From Rapana venosa (Eukaryota; Mollusca; Gastropoda; Neogastropoda; Muricidae): a stretch of 64,000 nucleotides of DNA. Both the position numbers and the translations under genes were made by a program. This document shows, piece after piece, positions 51,735 through 62,779 of the stretch (its first letter is position 1; the number at the start of each line of letters is the position of its first letter). Where the stretch lies: contig CM054158.1 in assembly GCA_028751875.1 (NCBI GenBank), positions 15,907,973 to 15,971,972 on the forward strand. Reading direction: 5' to 3'. The notes beneath the pieces were generated by a model. The model was not told the origin of the DNA. It was given only the letters and a program-made list of their open reading frames with translations, and did not search any database.

Positions 51735-51769
<35 letters not shown>

Positions 51770-52541
51770 ATGATATTTTCAGCCACAAGTGGTCAGTGGT
51801 TAGACTTAAGTTAGCAGTGGACATGATTTGAGGACAGATTCCAGTCTTATCAGATTTACAAGTCATCTTGAGGGGATTTTTTTTTAAAACCCAGGAGTTG
51901 ATGTTCTATCACCAGTGTGGTGTTATTAATGGATTCCTAGTTGCTAACTGGATTAACATTTTCACCTGCTTAAACCCAGTCAAAAATTAACTCGATCTAA
52001 TTTTTAAACTGCTAATCATATTGGTTTTAGACTATCAGCACACAATGAAAATATGATCCAAAGGAATGGCAATAAACAGATAATTGTGCATTCAAATAAA
52101 AACTCATTTGAAACTCTGAATGTCATTTGTCTTGCAATTTGCAGTCTGTGCATTGGCAGCCTACCTGGTAAAGGAAAGGAGGTTTTTCTGCAAAAAGTTT
52201 CCAGACCTAGAGAGAAATTCTTGTCTCTGTTGAGTCTGTCCATTTTATGATATTTAACTACTTTATGACACAATACTCCATTTCACTACAAATCCTTCAG
52301 ATAAAAACTGATGTCCAAACACATTCATAAAATTTTGCATGCATGTTAATTTTAAAATTGCTTTCGAAAGTTGTTTTTAAAAAAAAATAGTACTTTAAGT
52401 GTAGGTGGGCCAGGGCTTGTAGTGTGGATGACACATACATAGCCAGCGTGCAGACTTTGGAACAGTAGACGTGTCTAAGTTCTGTCTAACTCTAAGCTGC
52501 CCTGTTGGGATGCTGGGGACCTGTCAGTGTGCACATATAAA
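51117..52541. other. No gene recognised; poly-G tract
   Basis: G-run of about 33 bases at 51736-51768. No element with clear ends. Confidence 0.5.
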
Positions 52542-52870
52542 ACGGGGTAGCCTAGTGGTTAGAACATTGCGCTCACAATCTGATGACCCTGGTTCGAATC
52601 CTGTTCAAGGGGACTTTTCCTCTGTAGTTAACATCAGTGCAGACTCCACTCTCTCCAAAAGTGCTTCATATGAGACTATAAATTGAGGCCCCCTGTTTAA
52701 CGCATGCAGAACACTTTTGCACACATTAATCCAGTTTGCTTTTTGAAAAGAGTAGCCCTTGTGGGTGGTGGAACAGATGACAAAATTTAAAACTGCTTTC
52801 ACACGAGGAAAGGATTTTAAAAAAAAAACACTTAGGGCTTATTCCTTTTCCTCGAAAAAAAAGAATAAAG
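52542..52870 (+). mobile_element. SINE family A, full length
   Basis: Head GGGGTAGCCTAGTGGTTAGA and CTGGTTCGAATCC, both promoter boxes well kept. The body and tail show several deletions ('gcccttgtgggtgg', 'cttattccttttcctcgaa'). Confidence 0.85.
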
Positions 52871-52894
52871 AAAAAAGAAAAAATAATAACCCCC

Positions 52895-53105
52895 CCTTCT
52901 GGAAATTCTGTGCTAGAATTCCTGTTTTCCTGTTTCAAGTTGTCCCCTTTTTTTCTCCCCCACTTTCTTGTCTATTTTTTTTACCTTTGGTCTAAATCTT
53001 CCCCGTTTTTTTTGAACATTAAAGATAACAATGCTCTCCATGCTGATGTGTGGGCCTGACTGTGGGCGCTTGAGACTTGAGTCATAGCAGTGCATGCTTT
53101 TTTTT
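52895..53105 (+). repeat. Dispersed repeat C
   Basis: 'cttctggaaattctgtgctag', 'aacaatgctctccatgctg', 'gggcctgactgtgggcgc'. It follows directly on the SINE's A-rich tail. Confidence 0.55.
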
Positions 53106-53539
53106 TGTGTGCTCGTATGACAGAAACATAGTTGCTAAAATGTGCAATTTTTTTAATTTTGCTTTTTTATATAAAAAAAAAAGCAACAGAAGCCTTCTCC
53201 CCGCCCCTCCCAACACACCACTCCACACACACACAAGACACACACACACACACATCTACCCTCTTTATCTGAGATTATCTCTCTGAGTTGCTCTCTCTAT
53301 CTCTCTCTCCTCTCTCTCTCTCTCTTGCTTCTGACTGCAGTAAACAAAACCAACTATAAAAGTCATTTAGCAATTGATGTATTTATAAATTTACAGTTAA
53401 AACTGAGAACGCATTTAAGATAAGAAACACAGTGTTAACATATGTAACAAGTATTGTGCTGTTGCATTTTATGTTGTGATTTTATCAGTATGTTTTTTTC
53501 CTCTTCTAAGGTGCTATGGCCTTTATTAATGAATAAACG

Positions 53540-53690
53540 TCTGCGCCTCTCTGTCTGTCTGTCTTTCTTCTCTCTTCCTCCTCTCTCTTCTCTCTCTCTC
53601 TCTTCTCTCTCTCTCTCTTCTCTTCTCCCCTCTCTTCTCTTTTTCTCTCTCTTCTCTCTCTTTCTGACTGAATCTCTGTCTCTGTTTTTC
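53540..53690 (+). repeat. (CT)n-rich tract
   Basis: CT/TTCTC repeats of about 150 bases; open frames inside are artefacts. Confidence 0.85.
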
Positions 53691-53744
53691 TAGTGTCTGC
53701 ACCTCTCTCACATTTGACCCGGTGCATGTGTCTGTGTATTTTTA

Positions 53745-54070
53745 TTTATTTTTTTATTTTATTTCAAAGGCTATAGGAATAAGCACTCGTAATTGTATGC
53801 TTTTTTATCTATTTTTTTTTACATCCAATCCTTGTGTGCTTGCAGTTTAATACATTTTGTTATCCGTTCCAACTGGCACACAATGGCCTACTCTTCCAAT
53901 AAGTGGAACAGATTTTTACTTGTGCGCAAGATGTTCTGCATGCATTTACACATGGGACCTCAGTTTATAGTCTGGGACTTTTGGGGGGGAGTGGAGTTGG
54001 CACTGATGTTAACTCCAGGGGAAAATATCCCCTTGAATGGGATTTGAACCCGGGTCAGCAGATCACTTGG
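53745..54070 (-). mobile_element. SINE family A, near full length
   Basis: From 'tttcaaaggctataggaata' to 'gatttgaacccgggtcagcagatc' (B box and head in reverse). The outermost head is replaced by a (GT)n run at 54070-54190. Confidence 0.8.
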
Positions 54071-54544
54071 TGTGTGTGTGCTGTATGTGTGTGTTTGCAT
54101 GCGTTTATGTGTGTGTGTATACGTGTACATTTGTGTGTGATTGTGAGTGGATGCACATGTGTGTGTGTGTACGTGTGTGTGTACGCATGCGCAAGAGTGT
54201 ACCCTCACCTCTGTCAGTTTATTTTTGTATAATTTATTATATCTTCTTATTGTAATAAGAAAAAATTTCTTGGATATTCAATTGCTTTACCTATATTCTG
54301 AACAGAATAGGACAAAGGGACACTCTCTACAGATGCTATGGACCAAGGGACTGGAGGTTCCACACAAGGACAGTCTACATCAGCTACAAATAATATTGTC
54401 GTCAGTATAACATTTTCATTGTTTTATGTGTCACTTTTGGTTGTATATGATTTGTCTGTGTGAAACTAGGGCTGCTGCCTTTTGGGAAAGTGTAACACAA
54501 AGTTTCACAAGGGCAATGCCACCCCCATTTTCATTTCTGAAATA

Positions 54545-54835
54545 TTTTATTATAAAACGGGTTGTTCTTGCTTGCATCAGTGCATGAATAGAACTTTATG
54601 TATTAGATCAGCTTTCAAAGCTGATTTCAACTCATCCCATCTCCCTTGTGTGCCTGTGGCAAAGAAAACCAGACTGGTGAGCATATCCTTCAGAGGTGCA
54701 TGCTATTCAGTGACCTGAGGAAGATTGTCTGGCCGATGGAGATGGCCCTGCAAACTAAGCTGTATGGCCCACGAGAGGAGCTGGAAAGCACTTGCCACTA
54801 TTTTTCCCAGACACATCTGGCGGTGTAAAAAGTGA
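54545..54835 (+). pseudogene. LINE C-terminal fragment
   Basis: KENQTGEHILQRCMLFSDLR, then 'WPMEMALQTKLYGPREELEST' and a stop. CVPVAK just before is a frame-changed CPCGK. This is the end of a Jockey-like ORF2. Nothing upstream of about 54545 belongs clearly. Confidence 0.65.
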
Positions 54836-54849
54836 ATGAGAGAAGAAGA

Positions 54850-54975
54850 TCAACTTTATTGTACTGAATATTGGCAGGGACATCTCTCTTGCTGCCATGG
54901 ATTCTTTTACATATGCTGTATGTAGACGTGTAGCGCACAGGATCTCAGTTTATCATTTCAAAAATTTATCTGAAA
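54850..54975 (-). mobile_element. SINE family B fragment
   Basis: 'ggcagggacatctctcttgctgccatgg' and 'gatctcagtttatcatttc' match 19325-19410. Only the central part remains. Confidence 0.55.
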
Positions 54976-55271
54976 CAGTTTGTAGTTTGAATATAAAATA
55001 ACAGAGAATTGTACTATATTAGAATGAGATGAATATTGTGATGGATGCCTTTGAATTTTCTACACTCTTTCCTATCATCTTTTTATTTATTTTTTAAGTT
55101 CTTACAAACATTTTCTTTTTTGTTTGGATTGGCATACTCATAGCCTACCAAAAATGATTGTAACACAGGCTGCAAGTATTTTAGTACTAAACTGCTGTTT
55201 AGTTACAATGATTTTGGTTTCATTAAAACATTAACAAATGTTCCAGGTAAACTAAACTTCATTTAAAACTA

Positions 55272-55276
55272 AGCTG

Positions 55277-55311
<35 letters not shown>
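55272..55311 (+). repeat. (CA)n microsatellite
   Basis: About 20 CA units. Confidence 0.95.
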
Positions 55312-55314
<3 letters not shown>

Positions 55315-55448
55315 ATTTGCATAAGTGTGAAGGAAGATTGTGTGGTGTGTATTATGAAAGGAACATGGATGTTTAGTGTAAAAGTGAGAGAAGACAGACA
55401 TGAGAAGCTTAAGTCATTGGAGATGTGCTAAAACCTACAGTCAGTTTT

Positions 55449-55742
55449 GGCACACCGTCAGTTCAGTGTGGCATGCTGATCTGTAGCTTTGGCACAATGT
55501 CAGTTCAGTGTGGCATGCTGAACTGTAGCTTTGGCACAATGTCAGCTGAGTGTGGCATGCTGATCTGTAGCTTTGGCACAATGTCAGTTCAGTGTGGCAT
55601 GCTGAACTGTAGCTTTGGCACACTGTCAGCTCAGTGTGGCATGCTGATCTGTAGCTTTGGCACAATGTCAGTTCAGTGTGGCATGCTGAACTGTAGCTTT
55701 GGCACAATGTCAGTTCAGTGTGGCATGCTGAAGCTATAGCTT
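55449..55742 (+). repeat. 42-bp tandem repeat, seven copies
   Basis: GGCAC marks units at 55449, 55491, 55533, 55575, 55617, 55659 and 55701. 42 is 14 codons, so a plus frame (SFGTMSVQCGMLNC repeated) and a minus frame both stay open. Units alternate GATCTG and GAACTG, giving an 84-bp higher-order unit. No promoter or splice context is seen. Confidence 0.9.
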
Positions 55743-55745
55743 TGG

Positions 55746-56220
55746 CAGAAGTTTTGATTTTTTTTTTTTTAAATGACACTGACTGGACTGAGCAAGTTTT
55801 AATCCAAGGGAAACTACCTAGGCTTTTTAATAAATAATTTTCTGCAAGATTTGTGGCCCTCCACCATGAAATGAGTCACTTTTTGCACCTGACCCACTTT
55901 TCCGCTGGAAGCCATTTTGGGCAGTTGAGGGTAAAGATTTTGATATTTCGTTTGATAAGTTTATGATTAATCCCCCCCTCCCCCCCCACCCCTGTTCTTT
56001 TGCTAGAGCTGTGAGGTTAGTGTATTCAGATGGGATTGAACCTGGAACTTCTTACTTTAGGATGGGTGCAAGACCCTCAGACCACCAGTACACTGTTTTC
56101 TGTTGTTTAACTAGCATATACTGTGTGTTCATCAAGCTAATACCAACAGCTACAGATTCAGGGTGGGTTTTGTTTGGTTTTTTTTGCAGCATCTGTACTC
56201 GCGAATTTAGTACCATTTTC
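55746..56220. other. No gene recognised
   Basis: A short C-run lies at 55972-55987. 'gggattgaacctggaac' near 56033 is B-box-like but stands alone. Confidence 0.4.
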
Positions 56221-56505
56221 AGGGGTGGGATAGCCTAGCAGTCAGGGAGTTGTATTCACGATTTGATGGCTCAGGGTCAAGCCTGGGTTCCATTCACCAC
56301 TGAGATGTCCGTTTAAGGAGATTTTTCCATGCAGTTAACTTCAGCACTGACTGCACTTCCCCAGAGGTTCCTCAGATGAGACTATAAACCGAAGCCCCCA
56401 CGTGTAAACATACGCAGAACATCTTGTGCACATGCTAAAACTCGTTCTGCCTTTCAGAAGAGTAGACAATTCATGCCGGTAAGAATGAATGACAAAAAAA
56501 TATCC
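56221..56505 (+). mobile_element. SINE family A, 3'-trimmed
   Basis: Head 'ggggtgggatagcctagcagtcagg', an extra segment 'caccactgagatgtccg', core 'agatgagactataaaccgaag'. It stops at 'gaatgacaaaaaaatat', where repeat D begins. Confidence 0.75.
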
Positions 56506-56514
56506 CCCCAAAAA

Positions 56515-56640
56515 AAATTCATGCATGTTGGTGGGATGTTTAGACACCATCCCCAAAGTCGAAATGTGGCTGCCTTCATGAAGGGCAAAAAATGTTGGCA
56601 TACGCAAAATCTCGCCATTGGTGAACCTTGGAGCTCTAGC
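56515..56640 (-). repeat. Dispersed repeat D (longest copy)
   Basis: 'gtttagacaccatccccaaagtcgaaatgtggctgcc' to 'caaaatctcgccattggtgaacc' and 'gagctctagctg'. It follows a SINE here as it does at 34.5 kb, so the two may travel together. Confidence 0.5.
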
Positions 56641-56925
56641 TGAAGATCAAAAAAAAAAAAGAAAAATTCCTTTGAAATTTACCCTAGATAGACTACCACT
56701 CTCATCGCTAAAAGCTGCTTTCATAACTTGCCTCTTCAAGTTGCACGAGTACTATTGTTAAAACTTGAATTTTTGAGATTCTGGGATTTCTGAGATTACT
56801 CCTTTCTGTTTGCTTTTATATGCTGCTAATATCAGATATCATGTGTAAAGATGATAAAGCAGCAGATTTTGTTACTCAAAGTGATGTTAATGTTATTTTG
56901 ATGTGAAGTGATGCTGTTTTCACAG

Positions 56926-57012
56926 ACACCTAGTGGACATGAGAGACATTCGTCCCAAATGACAGATGACTCCAGAGAAGGTTCTGTCACACTGCCTGAA
57001 GACTTTGCTATT
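56926..57012 (+). CDS. Zinc-finger gene, upstream exon
   Basis: Acceptor CTGTTTTCACAG, donor GCTATT|GTGAGT. Exactly 29 codons in phase 0 at both ends: TPSGHERHSSQMTDDSREGS and VTLPEDFAI. It is hydrophilic with no known domain, a typical linker exon before a finger array. It joins the finger exon at 57721 without frame loss. Confidence 0.5.
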
Positions 57013-57044
57013 GTGAGTGATACGACAAATTTGTTTATAGGTGG

Positions 57045-57082
<38 letters not shown>

Positions 57083-57522
57083 TTAGTGTGTGTGTTAGTG
57101 TGTGAAATGTGTAAACTTTGAAATATGTTCATTTTTTTTTCATTTTGGGAAAACAAGGGAATAAAAGATATATATGCTACATGTGTTATTGGTTGCATGC
57201 GTAAGAATAAGGTGAATGCAAGCACTTAAATTTGTTTGTTTTTACAAGATATACCGCTGTATAAGTTCCATGTATTGTTATTATTATATGTGCACCTGGG
57301 TATATGCATACTTGCATATTTTTGCCCACACACATACACACACGAACATGCACATACACATGCACACACACACACACATGAGTGCTTATTCCATTATCCT
57401 TGAAATAAAGGAGTAAAATAAAAAATATAAAAGAATAAAAATAAAACACACACACACATTAAGGGCAGGATGAAAAAAGCTTGTAAGCTTACGCTTTTAC
57501 CCTCAATAAAGATTATTTTGAC

Positions 57523-57556
<34 letters not shown>

Positions 57557-57720
57557 TGAACAAACACTCAGTCTGACCAGTTTTACGGAGGTCTATAAAT
57601 TGGGGGGGTGGGGAGGGGGTGTCTAAGATCACTTTTTAGTGTATAGACAAAACGAACAAATGTACACTCCCAGTCTTACCAGTTTTACCAAAGCCTGTAA
57701 AACTTTTTTTCTTTTGACAG
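57013..57720. other. Intron of the zinc-finger gene with SINE scrap and microsatellites
   Basis: (GT)n at 57045-57075, (CA)n at 57327-57378 and 57527-57554, a family A tail at 57375-57438, and 'aataaagattattttgac' tail-like sequence at 57505. A pyrimidine tract CTTTTTTTCTTTTGACAG ends it. Confidence 0.7.
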
Positions 57721-58773
57721 AAGCTGGAACCATCATGGTCCATGAAGGACGACCCACAAAAGCAACCCTCAGCCGTCTACAGCACAGAACAGTCCATGTC
57801 TGACAACACTTCAGGGTCCTCCCTGCTGCCCCAGAACACAACTCACAGCTGTGGGCACTGTGCCTCAGCCTTTGTTCTCTTCAGCAGTCTGGAGCTGCAT
57901 CTGGCCTCCATTCACGGAGAAGCTGTGCACGATGCTTTTCCCATGTGTTCCGCATATCAGCGTCATGATGTCAGTCACCGGCGTGGGAAGGAGACTGTGA
58001 TTGTTCACGACCAGAAGAAAGCGGTGAAGAGAAAGGAGAAAATGAATGGCAGTGATGGTGAGAGAACAGCAGAGGAGGAGAAGAAGCATGCGTGTGATGA
58101 GTGTGGCAAGGTTTACACTCGGCCAGGTTGTTTGAAGAGGCACAAGTTGACTCACTCCGTTCAGAGATCCTTCGTGTGCGATGTGTGTGGCACGAATTTT
58201 ACAACAGCCGGTAACTTGAAGGTTCACAAGCTGATTCATGTTGGGTATAAACCCTTTGTTTGTGATGTGTGCAGCAAGGCTTTTGGAAGAGCAAACAACT
58301 TGAAAATGCACAAAATTATTCACACTGGGGAAAAACCGTTTGTGTGTGACGTGTGCAGCAAGGCGTTTACTCAGTCAGCTCATTTGAAAACTCACAAGTT
58401 AATTCATACTGGAGAAAAAGCATTTGTGTGCGAGATCTGTAGCAAAGCTTGCACCACAGCTGGCAACCTAAAAATGCACAAGATGATTCATTCTGGCCAG
58501 AAACCGTTTGTGTGTGATGCATGTGGGAAGGCTTTCACAAGACCCAATGACTTGAGGATCCACAAAATTGTTCATTCTGATCACAAGCCGTACGTGTGTG
58601 ATGTGTGCGACAAAGTTTTCTTTCAAGTCAGTCACTTCAAGGAACACAAGCTGATTCACACAGGTCTGAAACCTTTGGTGTGTGAGGAGTGTGGTAAAGG
58701 TTTCACTTATGCTGCTAGCTTGAAGCGACATAAACTGATTCATACAGGAGAGAAACCTCATGTGTGTGAGTAA
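57721..58773 (+). CDS. C2H2 zinc-finger protein, main exon (up to an in-frame TAA)
   Basis: The acceptor CTTTTGACAG opens a frame that begins KLEPSWS before the first internal ATG (57742). Counted from that Met, a lone divergent finger lies at 37-58 (CGHC...HLASIH), a basic linker at about 80-115, then eight regular fingers start every 28 residues from Cys118 (CDECGKVYTRPGC to CEECGKGFTYAAS). Most linkers follow the H-TGEKPF pattern. Such arrays bind DNA in the nucleus as sequence-specific transcription factors; the target is unknown. TAA at 58771-58773 falls between the two cysteines of finger 10, and the frame stays open for 76 codons beyond. No KRAB or BTB domain is visible. Confidence 0.85.
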   Translation, partial: KLEPSWSMKDDPQKQPSAVYSTEQSMSDNTSGSSLLPQNTTHSCGHCASAFVLFSSLELHLASIHGEAVHDAFPMCSAYQRHDVSHRRGKETVIVHDQKKAVKRKEKMNGSDGERTAEEEKKHACDECGKVYTRPGCLKRHKLTHSVQRSFVCDVCGTNFTTAGNLKVHKLIHVGYKPFVCDVCSKAFGRANNLKMHKIIHTGEKPFVCDVCSKAFTQSAHLKTHKLIHTGEKAFVCEICSKACTTAGNLKMHKMIHSGQKPFVCDACGKAFTRPNDLRIHKIVHSDHKPYVCDVCDKVFFQVSHFKEHKLIHTGLKPLVCEECGKGFTYAASLKRHKLIHTGEKPHVCE

Positions 58774-59001
58774 TGTGGTCAGGCTTTCTCTCAGTCTGCC
58801 AGTCTGAAGAAACACCGGTTGATTCACACCGATAACGAATTATATCTGTGTAATGTGTGCGGCGAGGTTTTTATGACAGCTGCTCTCTTGAAAGCACACA
58901 TACCATGTTTCATGCTTTCAGAGAATATTGAATTTGACTGTGATTTAAACTTGAAGGCAACCTCTCATCTTTCAGACCGTAGTCAACTCACTTCAAGTTA
59001 A
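58774..59001 (+). CDS. Continuation of the zinc-finger frame after the stop
   Basis: In the same frame: CGQAFSQSASLKKHRLIH completes finger 10 perfectly, CNVCGEVFMTAALLKAH is a degenerate finger 11 lacking its last histidine, and a polar tail ends at TAA (58999-59001). Keeping a finger consensus after the stop means that the stop is recent, a base error, or read through. Confidence 0.6.
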   Translation, partial: CGQAFSQSASLKKHRLIHTDNELYLCNVCGEVFMTAALLKAHIPCFMLSENIEFDCDLNLKATSHLSDRSQLTSS

Positions 59002-59270
59002 CTCTGAACAGTTTGTTTGATTTTGTTTAAAAAAAAAAAGTTTTCCCGACTTAACCATGCGGCAATATTGAATTGGATGTAAAATATATGCAGTAATGAA
59101 CAGAAGTTGATGTCTGATATGTCAATGTATTCAGGATAAGTCAAGTGTTTAAATAGTAATAATAATAATAGTATTATTATTATTATTATCATTATGTCAA
59201 TGTATTCAGGATAAGTCAAGTGTTTAAATGTGGTGGGTTTTAAAAAAAATCCTAGTGGAAAGTAATCAAT
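59002..59270. other. Downstream of the zinc-finger gene
   Basis: A direct duplication of about 35 bases ('tcaatgtattcaggataagtcaagtg' at 59119 and 59197) flanks a (TAA/TTA) run. No gene. Confidence 0.6.
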
Positions 59271-59274
59271 TTAA

Positions 59275-60738
59275 CCCTCTTGTCCCCGATCCGGCTGCAG
59301 CCGACAGTAACGGAGGCAGCCCCTAGATTCCAATACGACCGCAGCCGACAGTTGGTGCTGCCCATGTGGGCAGTACTTTTCCATCACACACAGATCTCGT
59401 GGTTTTCACACTATGTGTCTGAAAATTGGTGGGGCGATGCAGGGAGGGTGTCAGAGGGTGCCAGCGATAAATTTAGACCACTAACATGCGTGTAGTGGGG
59501 AGGGAATGAAGAAATAACAGCCAGCGACCGGAACGCTTTTCAATGGTGTAGCGTGGCGGGAAAAAATGGTGTTTTCTTTAGTAGCAGACGATTTATCTGA
59601 TTAGCGAGACGATAAGTTGAATGTTATTGTCTTGGAAGTAGAAACATTTGAACGAGAATTGTTAAGTGGGTCCGATATTAAACGCTTATGAGGAAGAGGA
59701 GGAAGGAAATGCTGCAGTTAGGGAGAAGAGTGAGCCTGAAAATAATGTGGTACAGGGCACATTCCTTTCCTGTGCTACACACACCGACTGTAGAGAAATT
59801 TGACCGTCCGGCCGGTCTGCGGCATAGACGCCTGAAAACGATGTTTTTTGACTGTTTTCTCATTATTACCGCACTTTTGCTTTGAAACTGCAATGGCAGA
59901 AACGAACAGATATGCTGATAATGAAAGCAGTAAGAAGGAAAGTAAAATAGGTCTTCAGTCTGCAAGGTTCGACAGGTGAGAGCAATGGGTACACCCCCCC
60001 TCCACATACACACATCCATAATTTGTGCTTTTTGTGATGTGATGTGACCCTGTGCCGCCACTACGACTACTTTAGAGACTACCAACATTAAAATTTTGTA
60101 GGTTTACAGAAGTTCTGTGTTGTTTTGAATTTGTCACACCTGTGCTGTGACACTGGTGACAGTGTGACAGTCATGTACAATAATACACTTCTGTACACTT
60201 AACAAACATGTGGTAGCACTCGCAGATATGAACTGCAGTATACAGGTCACATGTTAATTGAATATGACTTGTTTTCAAAAGAAAAAATAGTTTAAACAAA
60301 ACTTCTGTCTCCTTGAGACATACCATTAAAACAACAGGTGCTATGGGGACATTGTGTGACACATCCTTGAAGTACTATTGCACATAACTATTGGTAAACA
60401 CATCAGCTGGGTATCACCTCCTTATTCGACACTAACATGCTTGAACATTTGTCAAATCCATGCAGGATTTGCTGTTTTATCATATATACCATATTTTTAC
60501 CTGTGATTGGTGACAAATAAGGTGACAATGACAAGACATCTGGTGACAGACACATAAACTTGCGCCTAAATGCAAGTACAAAGACATACCTAGCTTGTGA
60601 CAAAATTTCAGCTTGATAGCTTGTCATGCACACACACAATTGTCTTAGAAGTAAAGTAAGTCAGATGGAGGTAGAAAACCTTCAAAGAATTCAAAATCTA
60701 CAGGCAGTTTAGCTCTGAAGAATCCAACAACAAGAGGG
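59275..60738 (+). mobile_element. piggyBac-type transposon, internally deleted
   Basis: TTAA at 59271-59274 and 60739-60742 flank inverted ends CCCTCTTGT and ACAAGAGGG. TTAA duplication and CCC-starting ends are the piggyBac hallmark. At 1464 bp it is far shorter than an autonomous element. Part of the transposase start remains inside. It lies about 270 bases past the zinc-finger gene. Confidence 0.75.
59567..59960 (+). pseudogene. piggyBac transposase N-terminal remnant
   Basis: MVFSLVADDLSD, then after a stop VIVLEVETFERELLSGSD. Later, in another frame, AMAETNRYADN. ETNRYA is a strongly conserved block at the start of the piggyBac transposase domain. The catalytic aspartate region is absent. 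Confidence 0.6.
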
Positions 60739-60837
60739 TTAAAGACCTTTTATGTCTGTAGCTACATTTATAAAAATCTAAGCATTTTTAGCACTTTCAC
60801 ATTCTCAGTGAATAAAAAATTCAAGATTATTTATTTA

Positions 60838-61050
60838 ATAATAATAATAATAATATAATAATAATAATAACAAATAATAATAATATATGGAATTTATAGA
60901 GTGCTATATCTTGCAATTACAAATCAGAGCGCTTCCATTCAATCCGCTCCTACACAAGCAACCAACAATGATTAACAATATTCTAACAAATTCAAATGTA
61001 CACACACATGCACACGCACACACACACACACACACACACAACACACACAC

Positions 61051-61109
<59 letters not shown>

Positions 61110-61895
61110 CGTACATTTCAGCAGGGTGATGGAAGTTTGGCTTTTAAAGGCAGGGACAGATATGAGATGAAACAAGAGGGAAAAATCTTAGGTTTGAAAT
61201 GGGTATGTTTTGAGGCTGGATTTAAAGCTGTCGTAAGTAGGCTTTTCACGAAAGGAGAGAGGGAGGTCATTCCAGATTGATGGACCAGAAATAGAGAAAG
61301 AGCGACGGCCAACAGTGGATTGGTTGAATCTAGGTATACGTAAGCCCAGGGTATCTGCAGCAGAGCGTAGGGAACAAGAAGGAGTGTACAGGTGAAGACA
61401 TTCACAGAGATACAAGGGTGCTGTTTTGTGGGGACATTTGTAACAGAGGGTACTGATCTTGTTCTTTCTGTGGCACAGGCAACCAGTGGAGAGATTGCAG
61501 GAGAGGAGTAATATGCGCAGATTTTTTCTTTTGAGGACTAATCGAGCTGCAGAGTTTTGTATGCGTTGAAGGGAGTGGATAGATGATGCTGGCAGACCAG
61601 CCAAAAGAGAATTACAATAGTCCAGACGTGAAAGAATAAGAGATGTGACAAGTTTGGATGTTGCATCAGTGGACAGGTACTTTTGGATTGCACTTATACG
61701 CTGTAATTGATAGTAGCAGGACTGGCAGGTCTGGGTGATGAATTTTTGCATAGAGAGTGTGTTGTCAATAACATTAACAACTCCTAGATATTTAACTGCA
61801 GTGGATAGCGGAACTGATGTATTGCCAAATTCTATTGAATCTGTTGTGATGGAAGAGAGTTTGTGTTTGGTCCCTATAATCATGGCTTCGGTCAT
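60838..61895 (-). mobile_element. L2/CR1-like LINE 3' part
   Basis: On the minus strand it begins at MTEAMIIGTKHKLSS and shows VKYLGV, LVTSLILSRLDYCNSLLAGL, LQRIQNSAARLVLK, RSAADTLGLRIPRFNQSTVG and GPSIWNDLPLSFR, then a stop. This is the post-RT C-terminus of ORF2. A stretch (RKNLRILLLSCNLSTGC) is out of frame relative to its surroundings, so two compensating frame changes occurred. The 3' end carries a (GT)n of about 100 bases and an (ATT)n tail. The RT core is missing (5' truncation). Confidence 0.8.
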
Positions 61896-62726
61896 TTTAT
61901 TTATTTATTTATTTATTGGGTAATAGGACTGCTACTGAAATCATTTTGTGAGTAGATGTTACTGAATGCACACACTCATACATTATTTGTATGATCTATC
62001 AAAAAAAAAGTAGATTTTCCCGAGGTTTTATTTATTTGCTTGTTTATCTATTTATTTGTTTATTTATTTACCCATGCCTGTCCAAGAACTTAATGGGTAA
62101 TAGGACTACTGCTGAAATCATTTTGTGTGTAGATTTTACTGAACACACACACACGCACACACTATACATACATATGGATACAGATAATCTATTGCCAATT
62201 TCATTTTGAGCTGGCAATCAATGAAAGAGTTTGGGCATGTGTACATACTTACTCCAAATATAATACAGCATGAATGACACCTATGAATTAAAACAATCTC
62301 CATGAAAACTCCCTGAACTTCATACTGAGGAGTGTGTATGGTTTGTGTAAGGAGGTCCTCTCTCAGCCTCTGGGTTAAAAGTCCTATTTATATGTCTTAA
62401 GTTAGTGATTTTTCAACTGTCAGTAGAACATTGGGTTTTGACATTTTGTCACTGTAAAAGTTTGTAAACAGTTTTTAAATTTGGGGTCCTTTATTCTGTG
62501 TGAACCCTGATATGAGACAGCATCTTTTTGTTCTGTGATTGATATGCTGCTGGAAGTGATAATTATATTCTGAAGCATTTCGTAATGCTGTGTGTGCCAC
62601 AGAAAAGAGTTGTATAAAGTAATGTTACGTATTGTTATGGTGCTTCATGAACTCAGTTTGACTGTTCTGTTTGTTGTGTTTGCCACACACTGTTAAGGCA
62701 AGACAATCTATGAAACCTTATTGAGA

Positions 62727-62779
<53 letters not shown>

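Noticed and set aside
57865..58827. Minus-strand frames of 119-152 codons
   Set aside because: Antisense of the zinc-finger array; periodic because the fingers are periodic.
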